DNA of 64,000 bases. It comes from Bacillus_BD sp963765265 (GTDB taxonomy: Bacteria; Bacillota; Bacilli; Bacillales; Cytobacillaceae). Positions within the stretch are counted from its first letter, which is position 1, and each line of letters starts with the position of its first letter. The translations under genes were made by a program, and so were the position numbers. This document shows, in pieces, positions 8,428 to 18,391 of the stretch. The notes beneath the pieces were generated by a model. That model was not told the origin of the DNA. It made no database searches and worked only from the letters and a program-made list of their open reading frames with translations. The stretch is from NCBI GenBank assembly GCA_963765265.1, contig CAVXVN010000005.1:186001-250000 (forward strand), written 5' to 3'.

Positions 8428-9738
8428 ATGACAACGGAAATTAAAAAGCCTTTCGATAAAGGATATATTAGCTCTTTTTCAAAGGAAATGGGTGAACCAA
8501 CTTGGTTAACAGATTTACGAGTTCAAGCTCTTGAACAAGCTGAGAATCTTCCATTACCAAAGGCAGATAAAACAAAAATTGAAAAATGGAACTTCTCACT
8601 GTTTGGCAAGCATATTGTAAAAAGTGAGGACTTTACTTCTTTTGATCACTTACCGGAAAAAGTAAAGACATTAATCGATGTAAATAACAGTAATCAATCC
8701 TTATATATTCAACGTAATAACCGTCCAACACTTTTATCTCTTTCAACAGAGTTAAAAGAAAGTGGTGTCATTTTTACAGACCTCTTTACAGCTGCTCGTG
8801 AACATGGCGATTTATTGCAAAAGTATTTTATGAAAGATGCTGTAAAAGTGGATGAGCATAAGCTAACTGCTTTACATGCAGCCTTTTTAAACGGTGGTGC
8901 GTTTCTTTACATTCCTAAGAACGTAGAACTAAAAGAACCGATCCAAGCGGTATTTCTTCATGATGATGAAGAGGCCACATTGTTTAACCATGTTCTAATT
9001 GTAGCAGAAGATAATAGTTCGGTTACGTATGTTGAAAACTACATTTCTACTGTGGAATCAAGGGACAATGTCTTTAATATTGTAACGGAAGTCATTGCAA
9101 AACCAAATGCAAGAGTTCAATATGGTGCGGTTGATCATCTAGATAAGGGAATTACAACTTATGTAAACCGCCGTGGAATTACAGAAAGAGATGCTCGTAT
9201 TGATTGGTCATTAGGATTAATGAATGACGGAAATACCATTTCTGAAAATACAACAAACTTAATCGGTGATGGATCATCTGCTGATGCAAAATCAGTTGTG
9301 GTTGGGCGTGGCGAACAAACACAAAACTTTACAACAAAAATCGTTCATTTCGGAAAAAATACAGTAGCTAATATTCTACAACATGGTGTTATGAAAGATA
9401 GTGCAACGACTATTTTTAACGGAATTGGTAAGATTGAACATGGTGCGTCAAAATCAAATGCGGAGCAAGAATCGCGTTTATTGATGTTAAGTGAAAAAGC
9501 ACGTGGGGATGCCAATCCATTGTTGCTTATTGATGAAGATGATGTTATGGCAGGACATGCAGCATCTGTTGGACGGGTAGATCCAGTACAACTGTATTAT
9601 TTAATGAGTCGTGGGATTTCCAAGAAAGAAGCAGAACGTCTAGTCATTCACGGATTTTTAGCTCCTGTTGTTGATCAATTGCCAATTGAAGGAGTTAAAA
9701 AGCAATTGGTTGATGTCATCGAAAGGAAAGTTCAGTAA
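8428..9738 (+). CDS. sufD: Fe-S assembly protein SufD
   Basis: SufD pairs with SufB and SufC to form the scaffold. The 436-residue protein has the right-handed beta-helix core of the SufBD family in its second half (DHLDKGITTYVNRRG to the C terminus). An AGGAGG site precedes the ATG. Its stop codon overlaps the sufS start by one base, which indicates coupling. Confidence 0.96.
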   Translation: MTTEIKKPFDKGYISSFSKEMGEPTWLTDLRVQALEQAENLPLPKADKTKIEKWNFSLFGKHIVKSEDFTSFDHLPEKVKTLIDVNNSNQSLYIQRNNRPTLLSLSTELKESGVIFTDLFTAAREHGDLLQKYFMKDAVKVDEHKLTALHAAFLNGGAFLYIPKNVELKEPIQAVFLHDDEEATLFNHVLIVAEDNSSVTYVENYISTVESRDNVFNIVTEVIAKPNARVQYGAVDHLDKGITTYVNRRGITERDARIDWSLGLMNDGNTISENTTNLIGDGSSADAKSVVVGRGEQTQNFTTKIVHFGKNTVANILQHGVMKDSATTIFNGIGKIEHGASKSNAEQESRLLMLSEKARGDANPLLLIDEDDVMAGHAASVGRVDPVQLYYLMSRGISKKEAERLVIHGFLAPVVDQLPIEGVKKQLVDVIERKVQ

Positions 9739-10967
9739 TGGATATTAAAGAACTTAAAAAGTTATTTCCTATACTAGATCAAGAAGTAAATGGAAACCCC
9801 TTAGTTTATCTTGATAGTGCTGCTACATCACAAAAGCCCATTCAAGTGATTGAAGCTGTTTCCAATTATTATCGTCAGCTTAATTCCAATGTTCACCGTG
9901 GTGTTCATACACTTGGTACGAGAGCAACGGATGCCTATGAAGGAGCCCGTGAAAAGGTTCGGAAATTTATTCATGCCAAATCAATTGAAGAAGTAATTTT
10001 TACAAGAGGGACAACAACTGCTTTAAATATAGTTGCTTCAAGCTATGGTAAAAATAATCTTCATGAAGGCGACGAAATTGTCACAACGTATATGGAACAT
10101 CATAGTAATATCATACCGTGGCAGCAGGTCGCGAAAGCTACTGGAGCTACGTTAAAGTATATTCCTCTTCAAGAAGATGGTTCATTATCATTAGAGGATG
10201 TACGAGCAACCATTACAACAAATACAAAAATTGTTGCAGTTACCCTTGTTTCGAATGTTCTTGGGGTGATTAATCCCATTAAAGAAATTGCCAAAATTGC
10301 TCACGAAAATGGAGCAGTGATGGTTGTGGATGGCGCTCAAGGTGCTCCTCATTTGACCATTGATGTACAAGATTTAGATTGTGATTTTCTTGGTTTTTCC
10401 GGTCATAAAATGTGTGGACCTACAGGAATCGGTGTTTTATACGGAAAAAAACATTTACTCGAAAATATGGAGCCAGTTGAGTTTGGAGGGGAAATGATTG
10501 ATTTCGTTGGCCTCTATGAATCAACTTGGAAAGAATTGCCTTGGAAGTTCGAAGGTGGTACTCCTATTATTGCTGGTGCCATTGGTTTAGGTGCAGCCAT
10601 TGACTTTTTACAAGAAATTGGTTTAGACAAGATTCTCGAACATGAGCATAAGCTCGCAGCTTATACACTTGAAAAAATGTCTACAATTGAAGGTTTGACG
10701 ATTTACGGTCCGAAAGAGGCAGAAAAACGTGCCGGAGTCGTTACATTTAATCTTTCCGATGTTCATCCACATGACGTGGCAACAGTCCTTGATGCAGAAG
10801 GAATTGCTGTTCGAGCAGGACATCATTGTGCACAACCATTAATGAAATGGTTGGATGTATCTGCAACAGCTCGTGCAAGCTTCTATTTATATAACACAGA
10901 AGAGGACATTGACAAACTTGTGGAAGGACTTGCGAAAACAAAGGAGTATTTCAGCGATGTCTTCTAA
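9738..10967 (+). CDS. sufS: Cysteine desulfurase SufS
   Basis: SufS removes sulfur from cysteine and passes it to SufU. The 409-residue type II desulfurase has the PLP lysine in FSGHKMCG (about Lys224) and the catalytic cysteine in AGHHCAQP (about Cys364). It starts at the last base of sufD, and its 3' end overlaps the sufU start by 11 bases. Confidence 0.97.
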   Translation: MDIKELKKLFPILDQEVNGNPLVYLDSAATSQKPIQVIEAVSNYYRQLNSNVHRGVHTLGTRATDAYEGAREKVRKFIHAKSIEEVIFTRGTTTALNIVASSYGKNNLHEGDEIVTTYMEHHSNIIPWQQVAKATGATLKYIPLQEDGSLSLEDVRATITTNTKIVAVTLVSNVLGVINPIKEIAKIAHENGAVMVVDGAQGAPHLTIDVQDLDCDFLGFSGHKMCGPTGIGVLYGKKHLLENMEPVEFGGEMIDFVGLYESTWKELPWKFEGGTPIIAGAIGLGAAIDFLQEIGLDKILEHEHKLAAYTLEKMSTIEGLTIYGPKEAEKRAGVVTFNLSDVHPHDVATVLDAEGIAVRAGHHCAQPLMKWLDVSATARASFYLYNTEEDIDKLVEGLAKTKEYFSDVF

Positions 10968-11400
10968 TAATTTAGATACCCTTTATAGACAAGTAATTAT
11001 GGATCATTATAAAAATCCTCGTAATAGAGGAGTCATCGAGGATGATAGCTTAACGATTAATATGAATAATCCAACATGTGGGGATCGAATTCAGCTTACG
11101 CTTAAAGTGGAAAATGATATGGTCGTTGATGCTAAGTTCGAAGGTGAAGGTTGTTCAATTTCTATGTCATCTGCATCAATGATGACTCAAGCCATTAAGG
11201 GGAAACCGATTGACGAAGCGTTAAAACTTGCCAATAATTTTTCTGATATGGTACAAGGAAAAGATATTGAAATTGATGAAGATTTGGATCTAGGTGATAT
11301 TGAAGCCTTACAAGGTGTATGTAAGTTTCCAGCACGTATCAAATGTGCAACACTTGCATGGAAGGCAATGGAAAAGGCACTTCATGAGGAAGATAAATAA
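10957..11400 (+). CDS. sufU: Sulfur acceptor/transfer protein SufU
   Basis: SufU is the zinc-dependent sulfur carrier that accepts persulfide from SufS in Gram-positive bacteria. The 147-residue protein has the conserved cysteines in NPTCGDR, GEGCSIS and the C-terminal GVCKFPARIKC motif, with the GRAM-type insertion of SufU proteins. The frame is open upstream inside sufS; ATG 10957 is chosen because AAGGAG lies 11 bases before it and the protein start fits the family. Confidence 0.95.
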   Translation: MSSNNLDTLYRQVIMDHYKNPRNRGVIEDDSLTINMNNPTCGDRIQLTLKVENDMVVDAKFEGEGCSISMSSASMMTQAIKGKPIDEALKLANNFSDMVQGKDIEIDEDLDLGDIEALQGVCKFPARIKCATLAWKAMEKALHEEDK

Positions 11401-11466
11401 GTCTCTATAATGAGTAAGATAAGGTGGTGTGAGCGAAGCTGAGTAGTGTGAAATATATCCCACTAA

Positions 11467-11510
11467 AAATAAATTTAATCATAAACCAAGTGATAAGACT
11501 AAATTTATTT
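11467..11510. repeat. Perfect AT-rich inverted repeat between sufU and sufB
   Basis: AAATAAATTTA (11467-11477) and its exact complement TAAATTTATTT (11500-11510) flank a 22-base loop. It lies in the only long gap in the operon (150 bases). It lacks the GC stem of a terminator and may act in processing or mRNA stability. Confidence 0.6.
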
Positions 11511-11550
11511 GTGCAGCTCGCCCCTTAACAATTAAAGGAGGAACACGAAA

Positions 11551-12948
11551 ATGGCAAAAAAAGCGCCAGAAATCGGTGATTATAAATATGGTTTTCACGA
11601 TAAAGATGTCTCCATTTTCCGTTCTAAACGTGGCTTAACTAAAGAAATCGTTGAAGAAATTTCAAAAATGAAGGAAGAGCCGCAGTGGATGCTCGATTTT
11701 CGTTTAAAATCATTAGATATTTTCTATAGTAAACCAATGCCACAATGGGGTGGGGACATGTCATCATTAAATTTTGATGAAATCACTTATTATGTAAAAC
11801 CATCTGAGAAATCCGAAAAGTCATGGGATGAAGTACCTGAAGAAATCAAACAAACATTTGATAAACTTGGTATTCCTGAAGCAGAACAAAAGTATTTAGC
11901 AGGTGTTTCTGCTCAGTATGAATCTGAAGTGGTTTATCACAACATGAAAGAAGAGTTAACCGATCTAGGAATTGTCTTTAAAGATACGGATTCAGCTCTC
12001 AGAGAAAATGAAGATATTTTCCGTGAGCACTTTGGAAAGGTTATTCCACCAACAGATAATAAGTTTTCAGCGTTAAACTCAGCTGTATGGTCTGGTGGAT
12101 CTTTCATCTATGTTCCAAAGGGTGTTAAAGTAGATACTCCATTACAAGCCTATTTCCGAATTAACTCAGAAAATATGGGTCAATTTGAACGTACACTGAT
12201 TATTGTGGATGAAGGAGCATCTGTACACTATGTTGAAGGCTGTACAGCACCTGTTTATACAACCAATTCTCTTCACAGTGCAGTGGTAGAAATTATTATT
12301 AAAAAAGATGCTTATTGCCGTTATACAACGATTCAAAACTGGGCAAATAACGTATTTAACCTAGTAACAAAGCGTGCTGTTTGTGATGCAAATGCTACAA
12401 TGGAATGGATTGATGGTAATATTGGTTCTAAATTAACGATGAAATATCCTGCGGTTATTTTGAAAGGGGAAGGTGCACGTGGTCTAACACTTTCCATCGC
12501 GATTGCTGGTAAAGGACAGCATCAAGATGCAGGTGCGAAAATGATTCACTTAGCACCAAATACTTCTTCAACGATCGTTTCTAAATCGATTTCAAAACAT
12601 GGTGGTAAAGTAACGTATCGTGGTCAGGTTCAATTTGGACGTAAAGCAGATGGTGCACGTTCAAATATTGAATGTGATACATTAATTATGGATAATGCAT
12701 CAACATCAGATACGATTCCATATAATGAGATTTTGAATGATAATATTTCACTTGAGCATGAAGCGAAAGTATCAAAAGTATCTGAAGAACAATTATTCTA
12801 TTTAATGAGCCGTGGAGTATCAGAACAAGAAGCAACAGAAATGATTGTTATGGGCTTCATTGAGCCATTTACAAAAGAACTTCCAATGGAATATGCCGTT
12901 GAAATGAACCGTTTGATTAAGTTCGAAATGGAAGGTTCTATTGGTTAA
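11551..12948 (+). CDS. sufB: Fe-S assembly scaffold protein SufB
   Basis: SufB is the scaffold subunit on which the new cluster forms. The 465-residue protein is full length, with the SufBD beta-helix core and conserved motifs such as YVEGCTAP and SNIECDTLI. ATG 11551 follows AAAGGAGGAAC. It is the last gene of the suf operon and has a terminator 30 bases downstream. Confidence 0.97.
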   Translation: MAKKAPEIGDYKYGFHDKDVSIFRSKRGLTKEIVEEISKMKEEPQWMLDFRLKSLDIFYSKPMPQWGGDMSSLNFDEITYYVKPSEKSEKSWDEVPEEIKQTFDKLGIPEAEQKYLAGVSAQYESEVVYHNMKEELTDLGIVFKDTDSALRENEDIFREHFGKVIPPTDNKFSALNSAVWSGGSFIYVPKGVKVDTPLQAYFRINSENMGQFERTLIIVDEGASVHYVEGCTAPVYTTNSLHSAVVEIIIKKDAYCRYTTIQNWANNVFNLVTKRAVCDANATMEWIDGNIGSKLTMKYPAVILKGEGARGLTLSIAIAGKGQHQDAGAKMIHLAPNTSSTIVSKSISKHGGKVTYRGQVQFGRKADGARSNIECDTLIMDNASTSDTIPYNEILNDNISLEHEAKVSKVSEEQLFYLMSRGVSEQEATEMIVMGFIEPFTKELPMEYAVEMNRLIKFEMEGSIG

Positions 12949-12978
12949 CACTCAAAATTGAATACAAAGTTTTAAAGA

Positions 12979-13012
12979 GAAAAACGTTTGCCAAATGGCA
13001 GACGTTTTTTTA
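12979..13012 (+). terminator. Rho-independent terminator of the suf operon
   Basis: The stem AAAACGTTTGCC / GGCAGACGTTTT with a 4-base loop ends in a run of seven T. Confidence 0.88.
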
Positions 13013-13133
13013 GGTGCATGTTTACATTTGTATATTGATTAGCTATTCTTAATTCGTACTAATAATGGAGCAAGTGCCTCATTTATTAAAATGATTTGAG
13101 GTTGGATTTTGCCATCATAGAAGGTGTAAAGAA

Positions 13134-13955
13134 ATGGAATTTATTTTATTAATGATATTAGGTTTATTAGCAGGAACGATTGGGAGCCTTGTGGGACTTG
13201 GCGGGGGGATTATTATTGTACCTTCACTACTATTCTTAGGTACTTCAACTACACTTATCAGTGAAGTAACTCCACAAGTAGCGGCCGGTACTTCTTTGCT
13301 CGTCATTATTTTTACTGGACTTTCATCCACGATTGCCTATTATAAGCAAAAAAAGGTCGATTATAAAAGTGGGCTATTATTATTTATTGGAAGTGGTCCG
13401 GCAGGGATCTGGGGGGCCTGGGTAAATAAACAATTGAATGTAGATGCTTTTTCTCTTTGGTTTGGATTCTTTATGATCTTTATATCGTTTGTGCTTATGG
13501 TTAAGGACAAGGTTAATCCGATAAAAAGGCATAGCCAAAAGGGGATATGGCGTACTTATAATGATTCATTTGGAAATGAACAAACGTATGGATTTAATCC
13601 AATTACAGGATTTCTCATCTCGATTATCGTAGGTTTTTTAGGAGGTTTTCTTGGAATTGGAGGTGGATCGTTAATGGTACCCTCATTGATCTTGTTATTC
13701 CATTTCCCTCCACATATTGCAGTAGCTACCTCCATGTTTTTACTATTTTTAACCTCATCAACAAGTTCAGTCGCCCATATTATGATGGGAAATGTCAATT
13801 GGCTATATGCCGTTGCACTGATTCCTGGTGCTTGGTTTGGTGGGAAGTTAGGAGCGCTTATTAATCAAAAGCTACCAGGGAAAACAGTCGTAAGGATTTT
13901 ACGAGTTGTGTTAATTTTCGTTGGCATTCAGTTAATCTATGAAGGGCTATTTTAA
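13134..13955 (+). CDS. yunE: TSUP (TauE/SafE) family membrane transporter YunE
   Basis: The 273-residue protein has two similar hydrophobic halves, each starting with a glycine-rich motif (SLVGLGGGIIIVPS and GFLGIGGGSLMVPS), typical of the TSUP family of sulfite/organosulfur anion exporters. About eight membrane segments are expected. The substrate is not known. It sits between suf and yunD as in B. subtilis. Confidence 0.88.
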   Translation: MEFILLMILGLLAGTIGSLVGLGGGIIIVPSLLFLGTSTTLISEVTPQVAAGTSLLVIIFTGLSSTIAYYKQKKVDYKSGLLLFIGSGPAGIWGAWVNKQLNVDAFSLWFGFFMIFISFVLMVKDKVNPIKRHSQKGIWRTYNDSFGNEQTYGFNPITGFLISIIVGFLGGFLGIGGGSLMVPSLILLFHFPPHIAVATSMFLLFLTSSTSSVAHIMMGNVNWLYAVALIPGAWFGGKLGALINQKLPGKTVVRILRVVLIFVGIQLIYEGLF

Positions 13956-14035
13956 AAGAGTTTTTTGATTATTTATGCTAATATAGAGGAATAAAAAGTT
14001 GATACATAATTAGATTAAAAGGGAAAGAAAGGCGA

Positions 14036-15405
14036 TTGAAGTTGGACGTAATCCATATTTATCATACCAATGATTTACATAGTCATTTCGAGCATTGGCC
14101 TCGTATTCAACAATTTTTACTAGAAAGAAAAAAATGGCATGAGGAGGCAGGTGAAGAATTTTTACTATTTGATATTGGAGACCATGCAGATCGCTTTCAT
14201 CCTCTAACGGAAGCGACGAGGGGGAAGGGGAATGTTGAACTTTTAAATAAAGTTGGTTATCATGCCGTGACAATTGGTAATAACGAAGGAATGACCTTTC
14301 CACATGAGGATTTCAATCATTTGTATGATGACCGGCAATTTGATGTATTGATTTCTAATTTATATGATGAGAACGGAAAACGTCCTGATTGGGCAAAAGC
14401 AAATACGATTTATGAAACGAAGAATGGAATGAAAATCGCTGTTACAGGACTTACCGCTCAATATGCTCATCTCTATCATCTATTAGGTTGGAAAGTAGAT
14501 GATCCAATAGAGGTGTTAAAGAACCAGATTCAAGATATGAAAGGAAAAGCCGATCTATTTGTTCTCCTTTCGCATCTTGGTATACACGATGATGAACGGA
14601 TTGGGCATGAGTTTCCTGAGGTAGATGTTGTAATTGGTGGGCATACCCATCATATTCTTCATGAAGGAAAAATGGTGGATAGTACATTGCTTACCTGTGC
14701 GGGGAAATATGGGATGTATGTAGGTCATATCACTTTAACGGTTGATCAGACAACGGGAAATGTTGTTGAAAAAAAGGCATGGCTATATGATACAAATGAT
14801 TTGCCACCTGTACCTGACGAGGATGAACAAGTAGAACATTTATATAATATGGGAAAAGACATCGCTCTCGGCTACGATAATAACGGATGAAAATCAATTT
14901 TCTTCACAGAAAGGAATTGCGGATCTTTTATGCGATGCCTTGAAGGAATATTGTAAAGCTGATTGTGCATTTATCAATGAAGGTTTAATTTTAGATAAAC
15001 TACCTAAGGGTATTGTGACAAAATATGATTTACTTAGAATTTGTCCTCATCCTATTAATCCATGTGTCGTGGAACTTTCTGGAGCAGAACTTAGGGAGGT
15101 ACTTGCCCAAACAATGGACGAAAAGTGGGGGAACTATCCGCTAATGGGACTTAGGCTTTCGAGGAAAGATCATGGGTAAAATGGTTTACAGTGGTATTTC
15201 TAGGGAAAGCAATAAAGAGTATCATAGCTTTTTTATACATGGAAAGTTACTTGAAAGTGAAAAGACATACATGGTGGCTATCCCAGATATGTTCACGTTT
15301 GGGAAATTCTTCCCATCCATTTTCCGTGCAAAGAATAAACGCTATTTCCTACCTGATTTTATGAGACATATATTGGAATGGAAATTAGGCCAAACAACTA
15401 AATAA
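14036..15405 (+). pseudogene. yunD: Metallophosphatase/5'-nucleotidase YunD, two frameshifts
   Basis: The N-terminal metallophosphoesterase domain is clear (HTNDLHSHF, DIGDHADR, GNNEGM, GGHTHH). This frame stops at 14890. The nucleotidase C-terminal domain continues in a second frame from about 14876 (reading ATIITDENQF) to 15179, and in a third frame from about 15150 (reading GFRGKIMGKMVYSG) to 15405. Each switch is consistent with one extra base. Joined, the product would be about 455 residues, the usual length. Possible starts are TTG 14036 or TTG 14042. It is either a decaying gene or two sequencing errors. Confidence 0.8.
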
Positions 15406-15471
15406 CACACTATTCTTACCCTCCCTACATATTGTGTAATAAAGAAAATGGGATGGGAGGGAGAGAAATCG

Positions 15472-15774
15472 ATGATCAAAGTATCGCCAATCGAATTAAA
15501 TGGCCATTACTTTTTGGGTGTATCGGTCGCATTACCAAAAACAAATTTACTCGTCGTTACAAGTGAAAAGGGATATATCATGTGTGGTGCCCTTGATGTG
15601 GCATTATTAAATGAAAAATTGAAAGATCGTAAAGTCATTGCTGGCCGGGCTGTTGGAGTAAAGACCATAGAACAACTCCTCGAAGCACCATTAGAATCCG
15701 TTACATTTGAAGCAGAGGCCATTGGAATTCATAAAGGTATGATTGGGAAAGAGGCTATGTTAAAGATGATTTAA
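15472..15774 (+). CDS. yunC: DUF1805 protein YunC
   Basis: The 100-residue protein matches the small DUF1805 family (YunC), whose function is not established. It has a compact alpha/beta pattern with the conserved TSEKGYIMCGALDV stretch. The frame opens at 15448, but ATG 15472 gives the family length and follows a GGGAGGGAGA site. It lies after yunD as in B. subtilis. Confidence 0.85.
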   Translation: MIKVSPIELNGHYFLGVSVALPKTNLLVVTSEKGYIMCGALDVALLNEKLKDRKVIAGRAVGVKTIEQLLEAPLESVTFEAEAIGIHKGMIGKEAMLKMI

Positions 15775-15817
15775 CTTTCATCAGCAGGGCTGCCTTTTAT
15801 CGTGTTGAGATGATGCC

Positions 15818-15875
15818 GCTAGAGCAAGCTAAGGTAAAATCTGGGCGCAAATACGCCAAGGCGAATTTGATAAGT
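15818..15875 (+). repeat. Partial multi-hairpin repeat, copy A
   Basis: The 3' half of the dispersed repeat seen in full at 31673 and 35791. It keeps a degenerate AGAGCAAGCT palindrome, AAAATCTGGGCGC and the hairpin CAAATACGCC-AA-GGCGAATTTG (15848-15869), which has one A-A mismatch. It lies between yunC and its apparent terminator. Confidence 0.75.
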
Positions 15876-15876
15876 G

Positions 15877-15912
15877 AGAAGGGCAGTCTTTTATGACTGG
15901 CCTTCTTCTTTT
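15877..15912 (+). terminator. Rho-independent terminator after yunC
   Basis: AGAAGGGCAGTC and GACTGGCCTTCT pair with one mismatch over a 6-base loop, followed by T-rich sequence. Repeat copy A separates it from yunC. Confidence 0.75.
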
Positions 15913-16028
15913 ATATTTAGGACTAAAGTCGCTTGTACTCGTTAGAATCGGAGGGTTAGAGTGGAAATATAGGAAAATATGCCAAAGTTTATCATATTAA
16001 AAGACACACGATTGATGAGGGTAATAGA

Positions 16029-17120
16029 ATGAGATTAGTTGAAACACGTTCGGTAGAAATAGGAACAACGTTAGCAAAAGCCATTTATAATGAGAATGGA
16101 AAAATCTTAGTAAATAAAGGGGTTACCCTTCAAGGGTATACTCTTGCGCGTTTAATCCAATTAGGAATTACGTACATCTATATAGATGATAAACAAACAG
16201 AAGATATTGTTTATCAAGATCCCATATCAGACCCTATGAAAAGAGAAGCTATTAATGCGATTGTAACGACTTTTAATCATATCCATTCTGAGCCATTTTC
16301 ATCAAAATCCTTTGTCTTGGAAAAATCGGTAAAAGAATATAAGCAAGTCATTCAGCATCTCATGAATGAGTTGAGGGAAAAACCAGAATTAATGTCCATT
16401 CTATCAGATGTATGTGTACATGACAGCTATATTTTTACCCACTCCATGAATGTTACGCTCTATTCATTAGCAGTAGCTATGGAGTTAAAGCTTCGACCTA
16501 AACAAATAGAAACGATTGGGCTTGGAGCGCTTATGCATGATATCGGTAAGGTCATCGTCCCAACTGAAATATTAAAAAAACCTGGAAAACTAACAGAAGA
16601 AGAATATATGGTAATAAAAAAGCATCCAGAAGAGGGTTTCGAACTATTAAGGAAAACGCATACGGTTCCACTTCTTGTTGCTCATTGTGCTTTTCAACAT
16701 CATGAGCGTTTGGATGGCAAGGGCTATCCAAGAGGTCTACAAGGCAATGAAATTCATGACTACGCCAAAATTATTAGTGTTGCAGACGTGTTTGATGCGG
16801 TAACATCCAATCGAATTTACCGCGCTGCTATGCTTCCGCATGAAGGGCTTGAATTGTTATATTCTGGAGTAGAGAAACAATTTGATACGGACATTGTAAA
16901 AGCCTTTCATAAAGCTGTCGCTATCTATCCAGTAGGGATTACGGTTGAATTGAATGATGAACGGAAAGGGGTAGTTGTTAAGCAGAACGTCCTTAGCGAT
17001 CGTCCAACCATAAGAATCTTAGAAGAAGAAGGACAACCTATTACTCCCTATGAAATATCATTAATGGAAAAACTTTCTGTTGTGATTACGGGCTGTGATA
17101 CAACATTTAAAAGAGTATAG
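16029..17120 (+). CDS. HD-GYP domain phosphodiesterase
   Basis: The 363-residue cytosolic protein has an N-terminal region of about 110 residues like those preceding many HD-GYP domains. The HD-GYP domain follows, with HDIGK (near residue 172) and HHERLDGKGYP (near residue 225). Such proteins hydrolyse cyclic di-GMP or related cyclic dinucleotides. The motif residues are intact, so activity is plausible. B. subtilis has no gene of this type at this place, so it is an insertion in the conserved order, and it is flanked on both sides by copies of the same repeat family. Confidence 0.9.
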   Translation: MRLVETRSVEIGTTLAKAIYNENGKILVNKGVTLQGYTLARLIQLGITYIYIDDKQTEDIVYQDPISDPMKREAINAIVTTFNHIHSEPFSSKSFVLEKSVKEYKQVIQHLMNELREKPELMSILSDVCVHDSYIFTHSMNVTLYSLAVAMELKLRPKQIETIGLGALMHDIGKVIVPTEILKKPGKLTEEEYMVIKKHPEEGFELLRKTHTVPLLVAHCAFQHHERLDGKGYPRGLQGNEIHDYAKIISVADVFDAVTSNRIYRAAMLPHEGLELLYSGVEKQFDTDIVKAFHKAVAIYPVGITVELNDERKGVVVKQNVLSDRPTIRILEEEGQPITPYEISLMEKLSVVITGCDTTFKRV

Positions 17121-17174
17121 ACAAAAAATGTAGACAGGATATTCAAACGTCCATAATCCTAATTGAATTGAGCA

Positions 17175-17490
17175 CTTATCAAATACGCCTTGGCGTATTT
17201 GCGCCCAGATAATACCTTCGCTCGCTCGATAAAGAAGACTTCTATAAGTGGGAGACCTCCACTTATAGTTAGTCGCACTTATCGGATCTTTACGGGCAGT
17301 TGATCCCTTATGGTTTTGATAAGGGGTCTTACTGTCCGTTAAGATGGGGCAAACTTCCTTTTAAAATCTGTGGCATCCGCCGGAGGCTTTAACTTCATTC
17401 AGTCGGGATTTGAACCCCCAATGAATTGATAAAAGCTTGAAATTCATCTCACCACTTATAGTAGTGGGAGACTTCTGCTGAATGAAGTTA
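17175..17490 (-). repeat. Long multi-hairpin repeat, copy B
   Basis: Read on the minus strand, it starts with TTAACTTCATTCAG, closes the first stem with CTGAATGAAGTTAA and ends with the hairpin CAAATACGCC-AA-GGCGTATTTG. It shares 5' and 3' parts with the copies at 31673 and 35791 but has about 125 extra bases between them. The extra part contains ACGGACAGT paired with ACTGCCCGT around an inner CCCTTAT / ATAAGGG stem. No open frame is inside. It fills the gap between the HD-GYP gene and yunB. Confidence 0.85.
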
Positions 17491-17553
17491 AATTATTTGC
17501 GTTAGTTCCCCTTTTATAAGCATACATATAGCTTGTAGAGGGGGGATTTTTTC

Positions 17554-18316
17554 TTGGCGAAGTTTCGTAGCAGACGATTACCGAAAAGAGGACCATTACC
17601 GTTACGATATGTCTTGTTATTAACGTTCGTCTTTTTTATATTTTCAACCACAGTGGGTCTCTGGATCATAAATGAAGAACTAGAGCCGACACTCATGAGT
17701 ATTGCCAAATCAGAAACGTATTAACCTTGCCACACTTGTGATCAATGATGCCATTGACAAACAGTTTGAGCAGGCAGAAAGCAAAGATCTTTTTCGGTCG
17801 ATTCCGAATACGGAAGGATCGAATAATATTCAGTTTGATACGGAAAATATTCTACGAAAACAGACAGAGATTGTTACTCTTATCCATAAAAATATTAAAG
17901 AAGTCGAAGCAAGGAAATGTATGCTGTACTGGAGTCTGAAACAGATGTTCATTTAAAACGTGATCAAACAAAAGAATCAGATGGAGTTGCCTATTCTGTT
18001 CCATTAGGAAGAGTAACGGACAACACCCTACTGTCGAACTTAGGTCCTGAAATCCCCATAGAATTTTCAGCGATTGGAGCCGTGCAGGTCAGATGTGAAA
18101 ACAAAAGTGGTTGAATTTGGAATTAATGGTGGCGTTATTGAAGTGTATATCGAGGTGAAAGTGAATATTGAGGTTATTATTCCACTTGCAACGGATATCA
18201 CAACAGTTACTCGAAATATTCCGATTGGAATGGGTGTGTTCAGAGGAGATGTTCCACAATTTTTTAATGGAAGTGGGAATTCTGCTCCTTCCATCCAATT
18301 ACCAAAAAGTGAATAG
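17554..18316 (+). pseudogene. yunB: Sporulation protein YunB, three frameshifts
   Basis: A TTG start at 17554 follows a GAGGGGGG site. It gives a basic N terminus and one membrane segment (about residues 21-42), ending at 17722. The YunB sequence continues in a second frame (17702-17956, KRINLATLVINDAIDKQ), a third (to 18114, ending PIEFSAIGAV) and a fourth (to 18316, RSDVKTKVVEFGIN). Intact YunB is a membrane protein of the mother-cell sporulation programme. Three shifts in about 250 codons point to decay or a poor read; the product cannot be made as drawn. A terminator follows. Confidence 0.75.
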
Positions 18317-18353
18317 AAAAGAGCTTTCGACTTTAATGAGAAAGCTCTTTTTC
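18317..18353 (+). terminator. Rho-independent terminator after yunB
   Basis: AAAAGAGCTTTC and GAAAGCTCTTTT form a perfect 12-bp stem with an 11-base loop and a T-rich tail. Confidence 0.9.
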
Positions 18354-18391
18354 TACACGATAAAGTATAACCTTTGTAAGTTAATTATCTG

